Positions 45,532-54,938 are shown, numbered from the stretch's first letter. The stretch: 64,000 nt of DNA from Eubacterium_G segne (GCF_014287775.1 NZ_JACOOZ010000010.1:56128-120127), one strand, 5' to 3'. Made by a program: numbers and translations. Notes: generated by a model not told the origin, from the sequence alone.

Positions 45532-46357
45532 TAACATTGTGGAAATAACGGATTTTGAATCTAAGAAACTAGACATATATGCCAGATGTAATGAGTCGGA
45601 GTTGCTTAGAGGCTTTGGCAGGGACGGTGGAATTTTTATAGCGGAAAGTCCAAAGGTAGTGGAGAGAGCCTTAGATGCAGGATACCAACCTATTTCCATG
45701 CTGGTGGAACACAGACATATAGATGGAGAGGCAAAATACATTATAAAAAGATGTGGCAGTGTTCCGGTGTATACAGCGGAGTTTGATGTGTTATCAAAAA
45801 TAACAGGATTTAAACTTACAAGAGGCATGTTATGTGCCATGCACAGAACAAAGCTTAAAACCATAGAAGAGGTTTGTGCCGGGGCTAAGAGAATAGCCAT
45901 ATTGGAAAATGTTATGAATCCAACTAATATAGGGGCAATATTTCGCTCGGCAGCAGCTCTTGGAATGGACGCTGTTTTAATGACACCGGGGTGCAGCAAT
46001 CCACTATACAGACGTGCCATAAGGGTAAGTATGGGAACTGTGTTTCAAATTCCCTGGACTTTTTTTGATGGGGAGTTAAAATGGCCATATGATGGCATGA
46101 AAATCCTTAAAAATATGGGATTTAAAACTGCGGCAATGGCACTTACTGACAATTCAGTAAGTATTGATAATAAAGAATTGTTGTCACAGGAAAAGCTTGC
46201 CATTATACTTGGAACAGAAGGGGAAGGCTTAATGGCTGAAACCATTGAGGCAAGTGATTATACGGTAAAAATACCTATGGCTCACGGAGTTGACTCATTA
46301 AATGTGGCAGCTGCAAGTGCCGTGGCTTTTTGGCAGATTAGCAGGAAAGGAGAATAA
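45521..46357 (+). CDS. TrmH/SpoU family RNA methyltransferase
   Basis: About 278 residues. The C-terminal SPOUT domain shows the three motifs: AILENVMNPTNIGAIFRSAAALG, LAIILGTEGEGLMAETIEASDYTVKIPM and HGVDSLNVAAASAVAFWQI, forming the knot that binds SAM. The N-terminal part binds RNA. It adds 2'-O-methyl groups to rRNA or tRNA. I choose ATG 45521 after GGAGTTAAG; TTG 45509 is in frame. It overlaps the end of cytX. Confidence 0.92.
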   Translation: MQNNNIVEITDFESKKLDIYARCNESELLRGFGRDGGIFIAESPKVVERALDAGYQPISMLVEHRHIDGEAKYIIKRCGSVPVYTAEFDVLSKITGFKLTRGMLCAMHRTKLKTIEEVCAGAKRIAILENVMNPTNIGAIFRSAAALGMDAVLMTPGCSNPLYRRAIRVSMGTVFQIPWTFFDGELKWPYDGMKILKNMGFKTAAMALTDNSVSIDNKELLSQEKLAIILGTEGEGLMAETIEASDYTVKIPMAHGVDSLNVAAASAVAFWQISRKGE

Positions 46358-46359
46358 GC

Positions 46360-47022
46360 TTGGCTAAAGGATTTATTTTTGATGTAGACGGAACAATACT
46401 TGATTCAATGTCCATATGGATGGATGCAGGAAAGTTGTATCTTGAAAGTTTAGGAATTAAAACAGATGAAAATATTGGAGAAGTAATGTTTGACCTGACC
46501 ATGGCGGAAGGGGCAGAATATCTTAAAAAGAACTACGGTCTTGACCTTTCCATAGAGGAAATCTGTGACGGAATAAACAACAGGGTGTTTGAATTCTATG
46601 ATAAGGAAGCAATGGAAAAGAAATATGTGAGAAATTTCCTAGAGGATGCAAAGGAGATGGACATTAAAATGACTATTGCCACATCTACAGACAGACCTAT
46701 GATTGAGGCAGCTCTTAAACGACTTGACCTTATGAAGTATTTTGATGAAATATTTACCACTACTGAAGTGGGAAAAGGAAAAGCTTCACCGGATATTTTC
46801 TTAAAGGCAATGGAGAAGATGGGAACAACAACTGCTGATACGTGGTTGTTTGAGGATGCCGCATACTCTATGAGAACAGCTAAGGGCATGGGGTTAAACA
46901 CTGTGGGAATATATGATGAAAGCAGTGCCGGAAACCAGGAGCAGGTAAAGGAACTGGCGGATATTTACATTACGGACTGGAGTGGATATAAGGACGTAAT
47001 GAGAAAGATAGAAGAAAAGTAG
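46360..47022 (+). CDS. HAD family phosphatase, beta-phosphoglucomutase-like
   Basis: 220 residues. HAD motif I is FIFDVDGTILDSMSIW (aspartates D9/D11), motif II MTIATSTDRPMIEAAL, the lysine in GKGKASPDIFLKAME, and motif IV WLFEDAAYSMRTAKGMG. The substrate is not known. The start is TTG 46360 after AAAGGAGA, 2 bp past the methyltransferase stop. Confidence 0.92.
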   Translation: MAKGFIFDVDGTILDSMSIWMDAGKLYLESLGIKTDENIGEVMFDLTMAEGAEYLKKNYGLDLSIEEICDGINNRVFEFYDKEAMEKKYVRNFLEDAKEMDIKMTIATSTDRPMIEAALKRLDLMKYFDEIFTTTEVGKGKASPDIFLKAMEKMGTTTADTWLFEDAAYSMRTAKGMGLNTVGIYDESSAGNQEQVKELADIYITDWSGYKDVMRKIEEK

Positions 47023-47044
47023 TATAGGGAAGATGCGTGGAAAA

Positions 47045-47192
47045 GTAGTGTAAATGCAGTATAGGGAAAAAATGGGGAAATGTAGTGTAAATGCAGTATA
47101 TGGAAAAAATAGGGAAATGTAGTGTAAATGCAGTATAGGGAAAAAATGGGAAAATGTAGTGTAAATGCAGTATATGAAAAAAATGGGAAAAA
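47045..47192. repeat. 37-bp tandem repeat, four copies
   Basis: Units begin at 47045, 47082, 47119 and 47156 with GTAGTGTAAATGCAGTATA and then GGGAAAAAATGGGGAAAT or close variants. A partial, diverged unit precedes them (47020-47044). They follow directly on the HAD gene stop. No open frame of merit covers them. Confidence 0.92.
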
Positions 47193-47343
47193 TGTAATAA
47201 AAATGTAGGAAAAGAGATAATTTGAGAGGCGTCTGTGTCAGAAAATGGCATGAGCGTCTTTTTATTATTGTTAAGGAAATGCCGGTGGGATTGCCGGTAG
47301 TGGCGTGAGAGCAGGTGGGCGAAGGAATTAAATTACTAAGTTT

Positions 47344-47640
47344 ACAATAAAACAAATTTAGATTGAAAAAATTAATGTAATTGTTGGTGGGTGGGGGGAG
47401 GTTATATGCGATGAAATCGTGGATTTTACAATAAAACAAATTTGATTTGAAAAAATTAATGTAATTATTTGTTGCGAAGGGGTGTTGAAGGGAATGAAAT
47501 CACAAATTTTACAATAAAAAAATTTGAATTTAAAAAATATCCTGTACATATCTAGGAACAAGCACTTTTTAGGCATATAGATTAGCAATAATTACAATAA
47601 AATATAAACAATTTGAAAAAAATCCTGTAGGGTTGAAGGA
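47344..47640. repeat. Degenerate 83-84-bp direct repeats
   Basis: A segment beginning ACAATAAAACAAATTT and running on through TTGAAAAAATTAATGTAAT recurs at 47344, 47428 and 47511, with a weaker copy at 47594. The conserved half is A+T-rich; the other half of each unit is G-rich and diverged. Confidence 0.7.
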
Positions 47641-47690
47641 ACCACGGAAAAACCGAACAAAAGTTCCTTCGCAAGTCCTTTTTAATGGAC
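47635..47690 (+). promoter_or_regulatory. Two-hairpin RNA-like motif, copy 1
   Basis: GAAGGAAC (47635-47642) pairs with GTTCCTTC (47663-47670), enclosing a small CGGaaaaaCCG hairpin. Four bases later GTCC and GGAC close an 8-base TTTTTAAT loop. A second copy lies at 62567-62630 with the string CAAGTCCTTTTTAATGGAC unchanged. Both lie about 70-100 bp before small membrane-protein genes. Confidence 0.5.
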
Positions 47691-47756
47691 AGCTTGGATG
47701 ATAGGATTTAGGTATGATAAAAATATAAAATATAAAATTTTTAGGAGGTAGGAGAA

Positions 47757-47975
47757 ATGACAGAAATTATAACAATAATATTAACAATTGGAGTGGGTTA
47801 CGTTATGGGACATATCGAGGAGATTTATTTCTGGCTACACGAACCGGAGCAGCCGGAAGATACAGAATTTGATATAAATCAGCAATTTCTTGATATAAAC
47901 AGGTATGGCAATGATTATGCTAAACGTAAATATATTCGTGGTGAATATTTTATAAAAAAGGATAAAAAGAAGTAA
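47757..47975 (+). CDS. Small membrane-anchored protein
   Basis: 72 residues: an N-terminal membrane helix (IITIILTIGVGYVMGHIEEIYF) and a charged tail rich in D, N and K. GGAGGTAGGAG precedes the ATG. The 30 bp before it (AAAATATAAAATTTTTAGGA) are nearly repeated before the 48841 gene. No family recognised. Confidence 0.7.
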   Translation: MTEIITIILTIGVGYVMGHIEEIYFWLHEPEQPEDTEFDINQQFLDINRYGNDYAKRKYIRGEYFIKKDKKK

Positions 47976-48197
47976 TGACGAAATATGGGGAGTAGAGAAT
48001 AAAAATATAGAAGAAAACAAAAAACTAATTTCCAATCGCAAGAAATGACAGAGAGGTGGATATCATGCTAACACATCATTCCATGATTGAATCCGGGGCG
48101 TGGCGTATATAGTAACATGACTTATATGGCTATCGATTGGAGCAATAATAATGTTGATTTGGTTATTTCATTAATGGAGAAAGTGAGGTACAAGAAT

Positions 48198-48251
48198 ATG
48201 AAAAAAGAGGGATATAGCAGACCGGGATTATTTGGAACTGTAAATCATTAA
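48198..48251 (+). pseudogene. Stub of a SRPGLFG-repeat protein
   Basis: A 17-codon frame reads KKEGYSRPGLFGTVNH and stops. Longer proteins with repeated SRPGLFG..NHYD units are common beside such genes in Lachnospiraceae, so this is likely the first part of one, cut short. The rest of 47976-48299 holds no clear gene. Confidence 0.4.
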
Positions 48252-48299
48252 ATCAGAAACAAATAACCTTGATAATTCTTTATTATAGGAGGTATAGCG

Positions 48300-48569
48300 A
48301 TGAGAGATTGGATGGATTTAAACGGCGATGGCGAAATAGATAGCTCAGAAATGATGTTTGCAGAAGAAATGCTTTGCACCAGCAGGGAAGAGCATGAAGC
48401 ATTATTTGGAGATGCTGGGGACTTTGAAGATGACACTAAGGATGATTTAGAGATTGATGCTATGGCAGCAGGACTTGATATTGGTGAATTAGAACTTATG
48501 GATTCAGATGACAGGGCAGAGGCATTGGAAGAAGCAGGATTGGATCCGGATGATTATGATTTGGACTGA
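48300..48569 (+). CDS. Acidic small protein with an EF-hand-like loop
   Basis: 89 residues, about one third Asp/Glu. The start DWMDLNGDGEIDSSEMMFAEEM has the DxNxDGxIDxxE pattern of a calcium-binding loop. The rest is acidic and helical, ending DPDDYDLD. TAGGAGGTATAGCG precedes the ATG. It may bind divalent cations or mimic nucleic acid; neither is shown. Confidence 0.75.
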   Translation: MRDWMDLNGDGEIDSSEMMFAEEMLCTSREEHEALFGDAGDFEDDTKDDLEIDAMAAGLDIGELELMDSDDRAEALEEAGLDPDDYDLD

Positions 48570-48595
48570 GATTTGGGTAAAGAAGGCTGATTTGT

Positions 48596-48718
48596 ATGAG
48601 AAAGAATTCATTTGGACAGGGACTGACAATATTTTTTGTGATAATAGGTGTTCTGTTTGTAATAGGCTCAATGGATGAAGCAATGGATGAGTATGGAGAA
48701 GATGGGGAAAGCCGATAA
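48596..48718 (+). CDS. 40-residue membrane peptide
   Basis: ATG 48596 follows AAAGAAGGCTG. The frame has one membrane helix (LTIFFVIIGVLFVIGSM) and an acidic tail (DEAMDEYGEDGESR). It lies 26 bp after the EF-hand-like gene and is probably co-transcribed with it. Function unknown. Confidence 0.5.
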   Translation: MRKNSFGQGLTIFFVIIGVLFVIGSMDEAMDEYGEDGESR

Positions 48719-48840
48719 GGCGAAAGGAAAGGTGGTGTCTGTAGTTAATGGTGGAGTAGTGTGTAGGATTATTGCTACTGTTTTAGGTGATACAACAGAT
48801 AAGTAGAATAAAAATATAAAATTTTTTAGGAGGTAGAAGG

Positions 48841-49437
48841 ATGGCGTTGTTTGATTGGAATCATAATGGCAAAAAAGATTTTATGGATGATTATATTGAA
48901 TATAACATTTATAAAAGGAATCTGGAAAGAATAGAAGCACAGAAAAATGAATATGGAAGTTACAGTAAAAGAACTACAAAATTTAATAATGACACAGAAA
49001 AAGAAAATTCATATTCAAGTTCGAATAAAAGCACAAGCATGGCTGACAAAGTCCTAATTACAATTGGAGCAGTTGCAGCTGGAATATTGTTCATAGGTGT
49101 AGTAGCCAATTTTAATATATCTTCTTCAAGTCAAGATAGGAGTTATGGGAGTTATAATAGCAGATACAATAGTAATTATAATAGTAATAATAATGTGTTG
49201 AGCAGGGAAACGGAAGAAAAAACAGAAATGGAAACATCAGGATACGAAAAAAATACCTACAAATATAGCAATTATTCCAACAAAACACACAATAAATCTA
49301 ATAAAGTCTATGATAAATATAATGTTAGAGATTACAGTAACGCAGAGGATTTCTATGAGGACAATTACGATGATTTTGACGGAGAAGAAGATGCAGAGGA
49401 TTATTATGATGATGTTATGGCGGAATATGGGGAATAG
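48841..49437 (+). CDS. Membrane protein with an N-terminal EF-hand-like loop and an acidic, Tyr/Asn-rich tail
   Basis: 198 residues. DWNHNGKKDFMDDYIEYNIY at the N-terminus is an EF-hand-like loop related to that of the 48300 gene. One membrane helix lies at about residues 67-90. Then a low-complexity region (NSRYNSNYNSNNN) leads to an acidic C-terminus (FDGEEDAEDYYDDVMAEYGE). TTAGGAGGTAGAAGG precedes the ATG. Family unknown; such proteins recur in accessory regions of related genomes. Confidence 0.75.
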   Translation: MALFDWNHNGKKDFMDDYIEYNIYKRNLERIEAQKNEYGSYSKRTTKFNNDTEKENSYSSSNKSTSMADKVLITIGAVAAGILFIGVVANFNISSSSQDRSYGSYNSRYNSNYNSNNNVLSRETEEKTEMETSGYEKNTYKYSNYSNKTHNKSNKVYDKYNVRDYSNAEDFYEDNYDDFDGEEDAEDYYDDVMAEYGE

Positions 49438-49516
49438 AGGGGAAAAAGTAAAAAATAGTTTTAAAAGTATTAATATGTATGATATAATGGAACCAGATTT
49501 TTTGAGCGGATAGCAT

Positions 49517-49546
49517 AAAAAAAAAGACTTTAAAAGTCTTTTTTCT
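49517..49546. terminator. Bidirectional terminator shared by tracrRNA and the upstream gene
   Basis: AAAAAAAAGACTT, loop TAAA, AAGTCTTTTTT. It ends tracrRNA on the minus strand and could end transcripts from the 48841 gene on the plus strand. Confidence 0.88.
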
Positions 49547-49612
49547 ACCACACAATGTGGACCTTACGGCGATTTCGGATAAATCCTTATTTGAACTCAC
49601 CTTGTAATTTGT
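49517..49612 (-). ncRNA. tracrRNA of the type II-A system
   Basis: Read on the minus strand, the RNA starts near 49612 with an anti-repeat (49590-49610) that matches the CRISPR repeat's first 20 bases: 5 bp UUUGA/UCAAA, a bulge, then 12 bp ACCUUGUAAUUU. The nexus is GGATTTATCC (49577-49586), followed by a CCACA-TTG-TGTGG hairpin (49548-49560) and a terminator (AAGACTT/AAGTCTT plus T9). The promoter on the minus strand is TTGACA (49641-49646) and TATAAT (49619-49624), 16 bp apart. Length about 96 nt. Confidence 0.93.
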
Positions 49613-49664
49613 AATTACATTATAACAAAATTTTATAGAATGTCAAGAGTAGGAGGGAAAAACT

Positions 49665-52600
49665 ATGGCATATGAAAGATACTATTTAGGTTTGGACATG
49701 GGAACATCATCCTTAGGATGGGCAGTTACAAATGAAAAATATCAGTTATTGAGAAGAAAAGGTAAGGATCTTTGGGGCGTTCGTTTATTCAGTGAAGCAA
49801 ACACAGCAGCTGATAGGAGAAGTCATAGAACAGCTAGACGAAGATTACAAAGAGAAAAAGCAAGAGTAGGATATCTACGTGAATTATTTGCTGAAGAAAT
49901 AAATAAGATTGATCCGGGATTTTATCAAAGATTAGCTGATAGTAAATACCATAGAGAAGATAAAGAGAGTAATCAGCCTTTTGCGTTGTTTGCAGATACC
50001 GGATATACTGATAAGGAATATTATCATGATTATCCGACTATATTTCATTTAAGAAAAGCACTGTTAGACTTGAATAATACAGGAAAAGAGTATGATGTTA
50101 GATTAGTTTATCTTGCAATACTTAATATGTTTAAACATAGGGGACACTTTTTGAATGCAAATTTAGATGAAAAAAGTGGAAGTGATTTACATAAGAGTGT
50201 TGAACAATTAAATATATCAATGTTGGATATTCTAGGAAAAAGACTTGAAGAGGTGGAACAGGAAAAACTGGAAAACATTTTATCATCAAAAAATTATTCC
50301 AACACAGCCAGATTAGAGAAACTTATAGAGTTATTCCAATTGTCAAAAAGTAAAAATAAGCAGGAAGTAGAAATTTTAAAACTAATATGTGGATTGAAGG
50401 GTACACTTTCAAAGATATTTGAAAACGGAGATTTTAATGAAGATACAGTTAAAATGTCTATATCTTTTAGGGATGCAAATTATGAAGAAAGCATAACGGA
50501 AGTAGAAAGCATTTTAGCAGAAGATGAATTTGAAATGCTACTAATTGCAAAACAGATTCATGATTGGGCAGTTTTGGCAAATATAATGTCCGGAGAAGAA
50601 TATTTGTCCGTTGCACGAGTAAAAGCATATGATAAACATAAAAAAGATTTAGAAGTCTTAAAAAGGGTGCTGAAGAGCAATTCAATGGATAGCTATAAGA
50701 AAATGTTTAGAATTATGGAGGACAATAATTATAGTGCATATGTTGGCTCTGTTAATTATAAGAACGAAAAAGTAAGAAGGGGAGCAAAGCATGACACAGA
50801 CGAAATCTTTAAGAAAATGAAAGCGATAGTTAGTGGATGTGAAGATTGCGAAGAAAAGAACTATATATTATGCGAACTGGATAAGGGAACATTTTTGCCT
50901 AAACAAGTTACATCTTCAAATGGAGTAATTCCAAACCAGGTACATAAAAAAGAATTAAAACGAATAATCGAAAATGCTCAGAAGTACTTGGAATTTCTAA
51001 CTTATAAAGATGAATCAGGATTGAGTGTTGGAGAAAAAATAATTAAACTTTTTGAATTTCAGATTCCATATTATGTAGGACCTTTATCATATAAAGTTGG
51101 TGAAAACGAAAAAATGGGGAAAAGAGGAAATATGTGGTCTGTTAGAAAAGAGAGCGGTGCCGTGTTACCGTGGAACTTTGAACAGAAAATAGACATAAAA
51201 AAATCAGCTGAAAAATTTATAAACAATTTAACAAATCATTGTACATATTTAAATGGCGAAACAGTTTTGCCTAAAAATTCGCTATTATATGAAAAATATA
51301 TGGTTCTTAATGAACTTAACAAGTTAAAAATAAATGGGGAGGGCATTAGTGTAGAATTAAAGCAAAATATTTATAATGATTTGTTTAAAAAGGGAAAAAG
51401 AGTTACATCTAAAATGTTGGTTAAGTATTTGAAGGACATAGGTGAGGTTGATGCGAATGACAATCCGGAAATATCAGGAATAGATGGGGACTTTACAAAT
51501 AGACTGGCAAATCACAAAAAGTTTTTTGAAATTTTTGGTAAAGATAATCTAACGCAGGAACAAATTAATATAGCAGAAGATGTTATTTTCTATTCAACAG
51601 TATATGGCGATTCAAGAAAATTCCTTTCTGAAAAAATACGTGAAAAATATCAGAATATTTTGGATGAAAGTCAAATCAAGAGAATTTTAGGAATGAAATT
51701 CAAAGATTGGGGAAGATTTTCGAGACAGTTATTAGAACTAAATGGAACAGACAAGCAGACAGGAGAAGTTTCATCTATTATTTCAAAAATGTGGAATGAA
51801 AACTACAATTTTATGGAATTAATGGCAGAAGATAAGTTTACCTATTCAGAAGAAATTGAACAACGGGTAAAAAAGATTGAAAAAACACTCTCAACGATGG
51901 AATATTCAGATTTAGATGAGTTGTACATATCAGCACCGGTTAAAAGAATGGTGTGGCAGACAATATTAGTTCTTAAGGAATTAGAAAAAGTCATGGGATA
52001 TGGACCGGACAAAATTTTTGTCGAAATGGCTAAAGGACCGGGAGAAAAGAATCAGAGAAAGGACAGCCGAAAGAAGAAATTTTTAGATTTGTACAAACAA
52101 TGTCAAAAAGAATCACGAAATTGGAAAAGTGAACTTGAGGCAACAGAGGAGTCAAAATTTAAAAGTAAAAAATTGTATTTGTATTATACACAAAAAGGAA
52201 AGTGTATGTACTCAGGAGAAAATATAGAGTTAACGGATTTATTTAACGATAATTTATATGATATTGATCATATTTATCCAAGACATTTTATTAAAGATGA
52301 TAGTATTGAAAATAATTTGGTTTTGGTAAAAAAGACACATAATGCCCATAAAAGTGATACATTTCCAATTGAAGAGAGTATAAGAAGAAATATGCATTCA
52401 ATATGGAAAATGCTTAGAGATGGTAATTTTATTACAGAAGAAAAGTACAAGAGATTAATGAGGAATAATGAATTTACTGATAAGGAGCAGGCAGAATTTA
52501 TTAGCAGACAGATTGTAGAAACTAGACAAGGAACAAAAGTCATAACGGATTTGTTCGAAAAAACGTTCCCTCAAAGTGAAGTTATATATGTTAAGGCAGG

Positions 52601-53759
52601 GCTGGTCAGTGATTTCAGACATAAATATGGGTTCTTAAAATGCAGAAATATAAATGATTTTCATCATGCAAATGACGCATATTTAAATATTGTTGTGGGA
52701 AATGTGTACAATACAAAGTTTACTAAGCATCCTATAAACTTCATTAAGGATTATAAACGTGATCCGGAGAAATATAAGTATCACATGGATAAGTTATTTG
52801 AATATCCGGTTTCAAGAGGTGAAGAAAATGCATGGATTACGAAAGGTGGAGAAAGTTTTAAAATGGTTAGAAAAATGATGGCTAAAAATACACCTTTAGT
52901 AACTAGAATGAACTATGAGGAACATGGCGGAATAGCAGATCAGACTATTTATAGTGCAAAAGAAGCTTCGAAGGTTAATGGTGATGGATATATTTCTGTA
53001 AAAAGTAGCGATGAAAAAATAAGTGACACATGTAAATATGGTGGAATGAAAAAATATAAAGGAACATATTTTGTTCTGGTTGAACATACGGAGAAAGGGA
53101 AGAGAGTTAGGACACTGGAAGATATACCTTTATATCTTAAGGAACAGTTGGATAGCAGGGAAAAATTACAACAATATTTTAAAAAAGAAAAAAGATTTAG
53201 ATATGAAAATCCTGTTGTAATATATAATAGGATAAAGCGGCATTCCTTAATTAAGGTTAATGGATTCTATTTGTATCTTACAGGAAGAACAGGAAAGCAA
53301 TTACGGGTATTGAATGCAGTGCAGTTATCGTTAGACGCAAAGATGGCTCGTTACGTTAAATGGATTACAAAGGTAAATGACGAGTACCAATCTGAGGCAC
53401 AGTATGATGAAGATGAAAAGATAACAAGGGAGAAAAATTTGGAGTTATACGAGGTACTAAAAGATAAGCATATGAACAAAATATATAGTAAAAGACCTAA
53501 TGCAGTTGGCTCTAAACTGAATGGGGGGACAGAAAAGTTTTCTGATTTACCTTTAAGCAGACAGGTGTATGTGCTTTTACAAATTATTCAGTTGTCACAA
53601 TTAATTAATGAGGGAGTGGATTTAAGGGAAATTGGGGGTTCAAAAGCCAGTGGAACTTGTAAAATTAGTAAAAAAATATCAGGAAATGATGAGTTCAAGT
53701 TAATTAATCAATCCGTAACGGGTCTTTTTGAAAACGAAATAGATCTGTTGACGGTATGA
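49665..53759 (+). CDS. cas9: Cas9, type II-A CRISPR effector nuclease
   Basis: 1364 residues, close to S. pyogenes Cas9 in size. RuvC-I is YLGLDMGTSSLGWAV with D11; the Arg-rich bridge helix is ADRRSHRTARRRLQREKARV; RuvC-II is KIFVEMAKGPG with E787; the HNH core is YDIDHIYPRHFIKDD with H869; RuvC-III is FHHANDAYLNIVV with H1001 and D1004. All catalytic residues are kept, so it should cut both DNA strands guided by crRNA-tracrRNA. The PAM-interacting part is the C-terminal 250 residues. AGGAGGG precedes the ATG; cas1 overlaps by 4 bp. Confidence 0.98.
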   Translation: MAYERYYLGLDMGTSSLGWAVTNEKYQLLRRKGKDLWGVRLFSEANTAADRRSHRTARRRLQREKARVGYLRELFAEEINKIDPGFYQRLADSKYHREDKESNQPFALFADTGYTDKEYYHDYPTIFHLRKALLDLNNTGKEYDVRLVYLAILNMFKHRGHFLNANLDEKSGSDLHKSVEQLNISMLDILGKRLEEVEQEKLENILSSKNYSNTARLEKLIELFQLSKSKNKQEVEILKLICGLKGTLSKIFENGDFNEDTVKMSISFRDANYEESITEVESILAEDEFEMLLIAKQIHDWAVLANIMSGEEYLSVARVKAYDKHKKDLEVLKRVLKSNSMDSYKKMFRIMEDNNYSAYVGSVNYKNEKVRRGAKHDTDEIFKKMKAIVSGCEDCEEKNYILCELDKGTFLPKQVTSSNGVIPNQVHKKELKRIIENAQKYLEFLTYKDESGLSVGEKIIKLFEFQIPYYVGPLSYKVGENEKMGKRGNMWSVRKESGAVLPWNFEQKIDIKKSAEKFINNLTNHCTYLNGETVLPKNSLLYEKYMVLNELNKLKINGEGISVELKQNIYNDLFKKGKRVTSKMLVKYLKDIGEVDANDNPEISGIDGDFTNRLANHKKFFEIFGKDNLTQEQINIAEDVIFYSTVYGDSRKFLSEKIREKYQNILDESQIKRILGMKFKDWGRFSRQLLELNGTDKQTGEVSSIISKMWNENYNFMELMAEDKFTYSEEIEQRVKKIEKTLSTMEYSDLDELYISAPVKRMVWQTILVLKELEKVMGYGPDKIFVEMAKGPGEKNQRKDSRKKKFLDLYKQCQKESRNWKSELEATEESKFKSKKLYLYYTQKGKCMYSGENIELTDLFNDNLYDIDHIYPRHFIKDDSIENNLVLVKKTHNAHKSDTFPIEESIRRNMHSIWKMLRDGNFITEEKYKRLMRNNEFTDKEQAEFISRQIVETRQGTKVITDLFEKTFPQSEVIYVKAGLVSDFRHKYGFLKCRNINDFHHANDAYLNIVVGNVYNTKFTKHPINFIKDYKRDPEKYKYHMDKLFEYPVSRGEENAWITKGGESFKMVRKMMAKNTPLVTRMNYEEHGGIADQTIYSAKEASKVNGDGYISVKSSDEKISDTCKYGGMKKYKGTYFVLVEHTEKGKRVRTLEDIPLYLKEQLDSREKLQQYFKKEKRFRYENPVVIYNRIKRHSLIKVNGFYLYLTGRTGKQLRVLNAVQLSLDAKMARYVKWITKVNDEYQSEAQYDEDEKITREKNLELYEVLKDKHMNKIYSKRPNAVGSKLNGGTEKFSDLPLSRQVYVLLQIIQLSQLINEGVDLREIGGSKASGTCKISKKISGNDEFKLINQSVTGLFENEIDLLTV

Positions 53760-54628
53760 GTTGGAGAACAGTCGTAATATCAAATAATGCTAAACTTGAT
53801 TATCAGATTGGATATCTGGTAGTTAGGGGAGAGAGTACTACCAAAATTCACTTAAATGAGATAGGAACATTGATTGTTGAAAGTACAGCAGTGTCAATGA
53901 CTTCCTATCTGTTAAGTGAATTGATAAAAAATAAAGTAAAAGTTATTTTTTGTGATGAGAAAAGAAATCCAATTTCAGAATTAGTTTCATATTACGGTAG
54001 CCATGATACAAGTGCGAAAATCAGAAAACAGATGGAATGGACAAAAGAGGATAAAGCACTTATCTGGACGGAAATCGTTTCAGAAAAAATAAAACAACAG
54101 GCATTGTTACTGGAACGTTATGGCAAGAATGAAGCAAATATGTTATATGGTTATATGTCAGAGGTAGAGTTTGGAGATATTACGAATAGAGAAGGACATG
54201 CAGCTAAAGTGTATTTCAATGCTTTATTTGGAAAGAGTTTTACAAGAACAGATGAAATACCGACAAATGCGGCTTTAAATTACGGTTATAGTATTATCTT
54301 ATCACTTTTTAATAGGGAGATAGTTTCATCCGGATATTTAACACAGATAGGACTGTTTCATGATAATATGTTTAATCAATTTAATTTGGCATCAGATTTT
54401 ATGGAACCATTTAGACCATTAGTTGATGAAATGGTGGTTGAATTAAAACCGAATTGTTTTGAAAAAGATGAAAAACATAGAATGTTGGGACTTTTGAATA
54501 AAGAAGTTGAAATAGCAGGTAAGAGGGAAATCCTGGGAAATGCAATAAAAATATATTGCCGAAGTGTATTTGATGCGTTAAATGATAGAGATATTTCGCA
54601 GATAAGGTTTTATTTTAATGAGTTATAG
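53756..54628 (+). CDS. cas1: Cas1 integrase, type II
   Basis: 290 residues. The subtype II layout is seen: N-terminal beta domain (SWRTVVISNNAKLDYQIGYLVV), then the active-site helices with the glutamate in NREGHAAKVYFNALFG, the histidine in QIGLFHDNMFNQFNLASDFMEPFRP, and the acidic residue in that helix. It inserts spacers with Cas2. ATGA overlap with the cas9 stop means translational coupling. Confidence 0.97.
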   Translation: MSWRTVVISNNAKLDYQIGYLVVRGESTTKIHLNEIGTLIVESTAVSMTSYLLSELIKNKVKVIFCDEKRNPISELVSYYGSHDTSAKIRKQMEWTKEDKALIWTEIVSEKIKQQALLLERYGKNEANMLYGYMSEVEFGDITNREGHAAKVYFNALFGKSFTRTDEIPTNAALNYGYSIILSLFNREIVSSGYLTQIGLFHDNMFNQFNLASDFMEPFRPLVDEMVVELKPNCFEKDEKHRMLGLLNKEVEIAGKREILGNAIKIYCRSVFDALNDRDISQIRFYFNEL

Positions 54629-54938
54629 ATATATGAGAATTATAGTAATGTTTGATTTGCCAGTGACTACAATAAGTGATCGAAGAGCATATACACAGTT
54701 TAGAAAATATCTGATAAAGAATGGATTTCTAATGTTGCAGGAGAGTGTATATTGTAAGTTAGCACAAAATTCCACGGCAGCGGATTTGATAACTCAAGGT
54801 GTAAGAAAGAACAAACCTCCATCAGGATTGGTTCAAACTTTGAAAATTACAGAAAAACAATTTTCCAGGATGGAATATATTGTAGGTGAGCGTAAAAATG
54901 AGGTTTTAGATTCTGATGAGAGGGTTGTGATTTTATGA
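54618..54938 (+). CDS. cas2: Cas2, spacer-acquisition protein
   Basis: 106 residues. The ferredoxin-like opening YMRIIVMFDLPVTTISDRRAYTQFRKYLIKNGF is typical, including the conserved aspartate in FDLP. It bridges the Cas1 dimers in the integration complex. It overlaps cas1 by 11 bp and csn2 by 4 bp. Confidence 0.97.
   Translation: MSYRYMRIIVMFDLPVTTISDRRAYTQFRKYLIKNGFLMLQESVYCKLAQNSTAADLITQGVRKNKPPSGLVQTLKITEKQFSRMEYIVGERKNEVLDSDERVVIL

Noticed and set aside
46894..47588. Minus-strand frames rich in HYIFP-type repeats
   Set aside because: They simply read through the 37-bp and 84-bp tandem repeats and have no ribosome site or homology.
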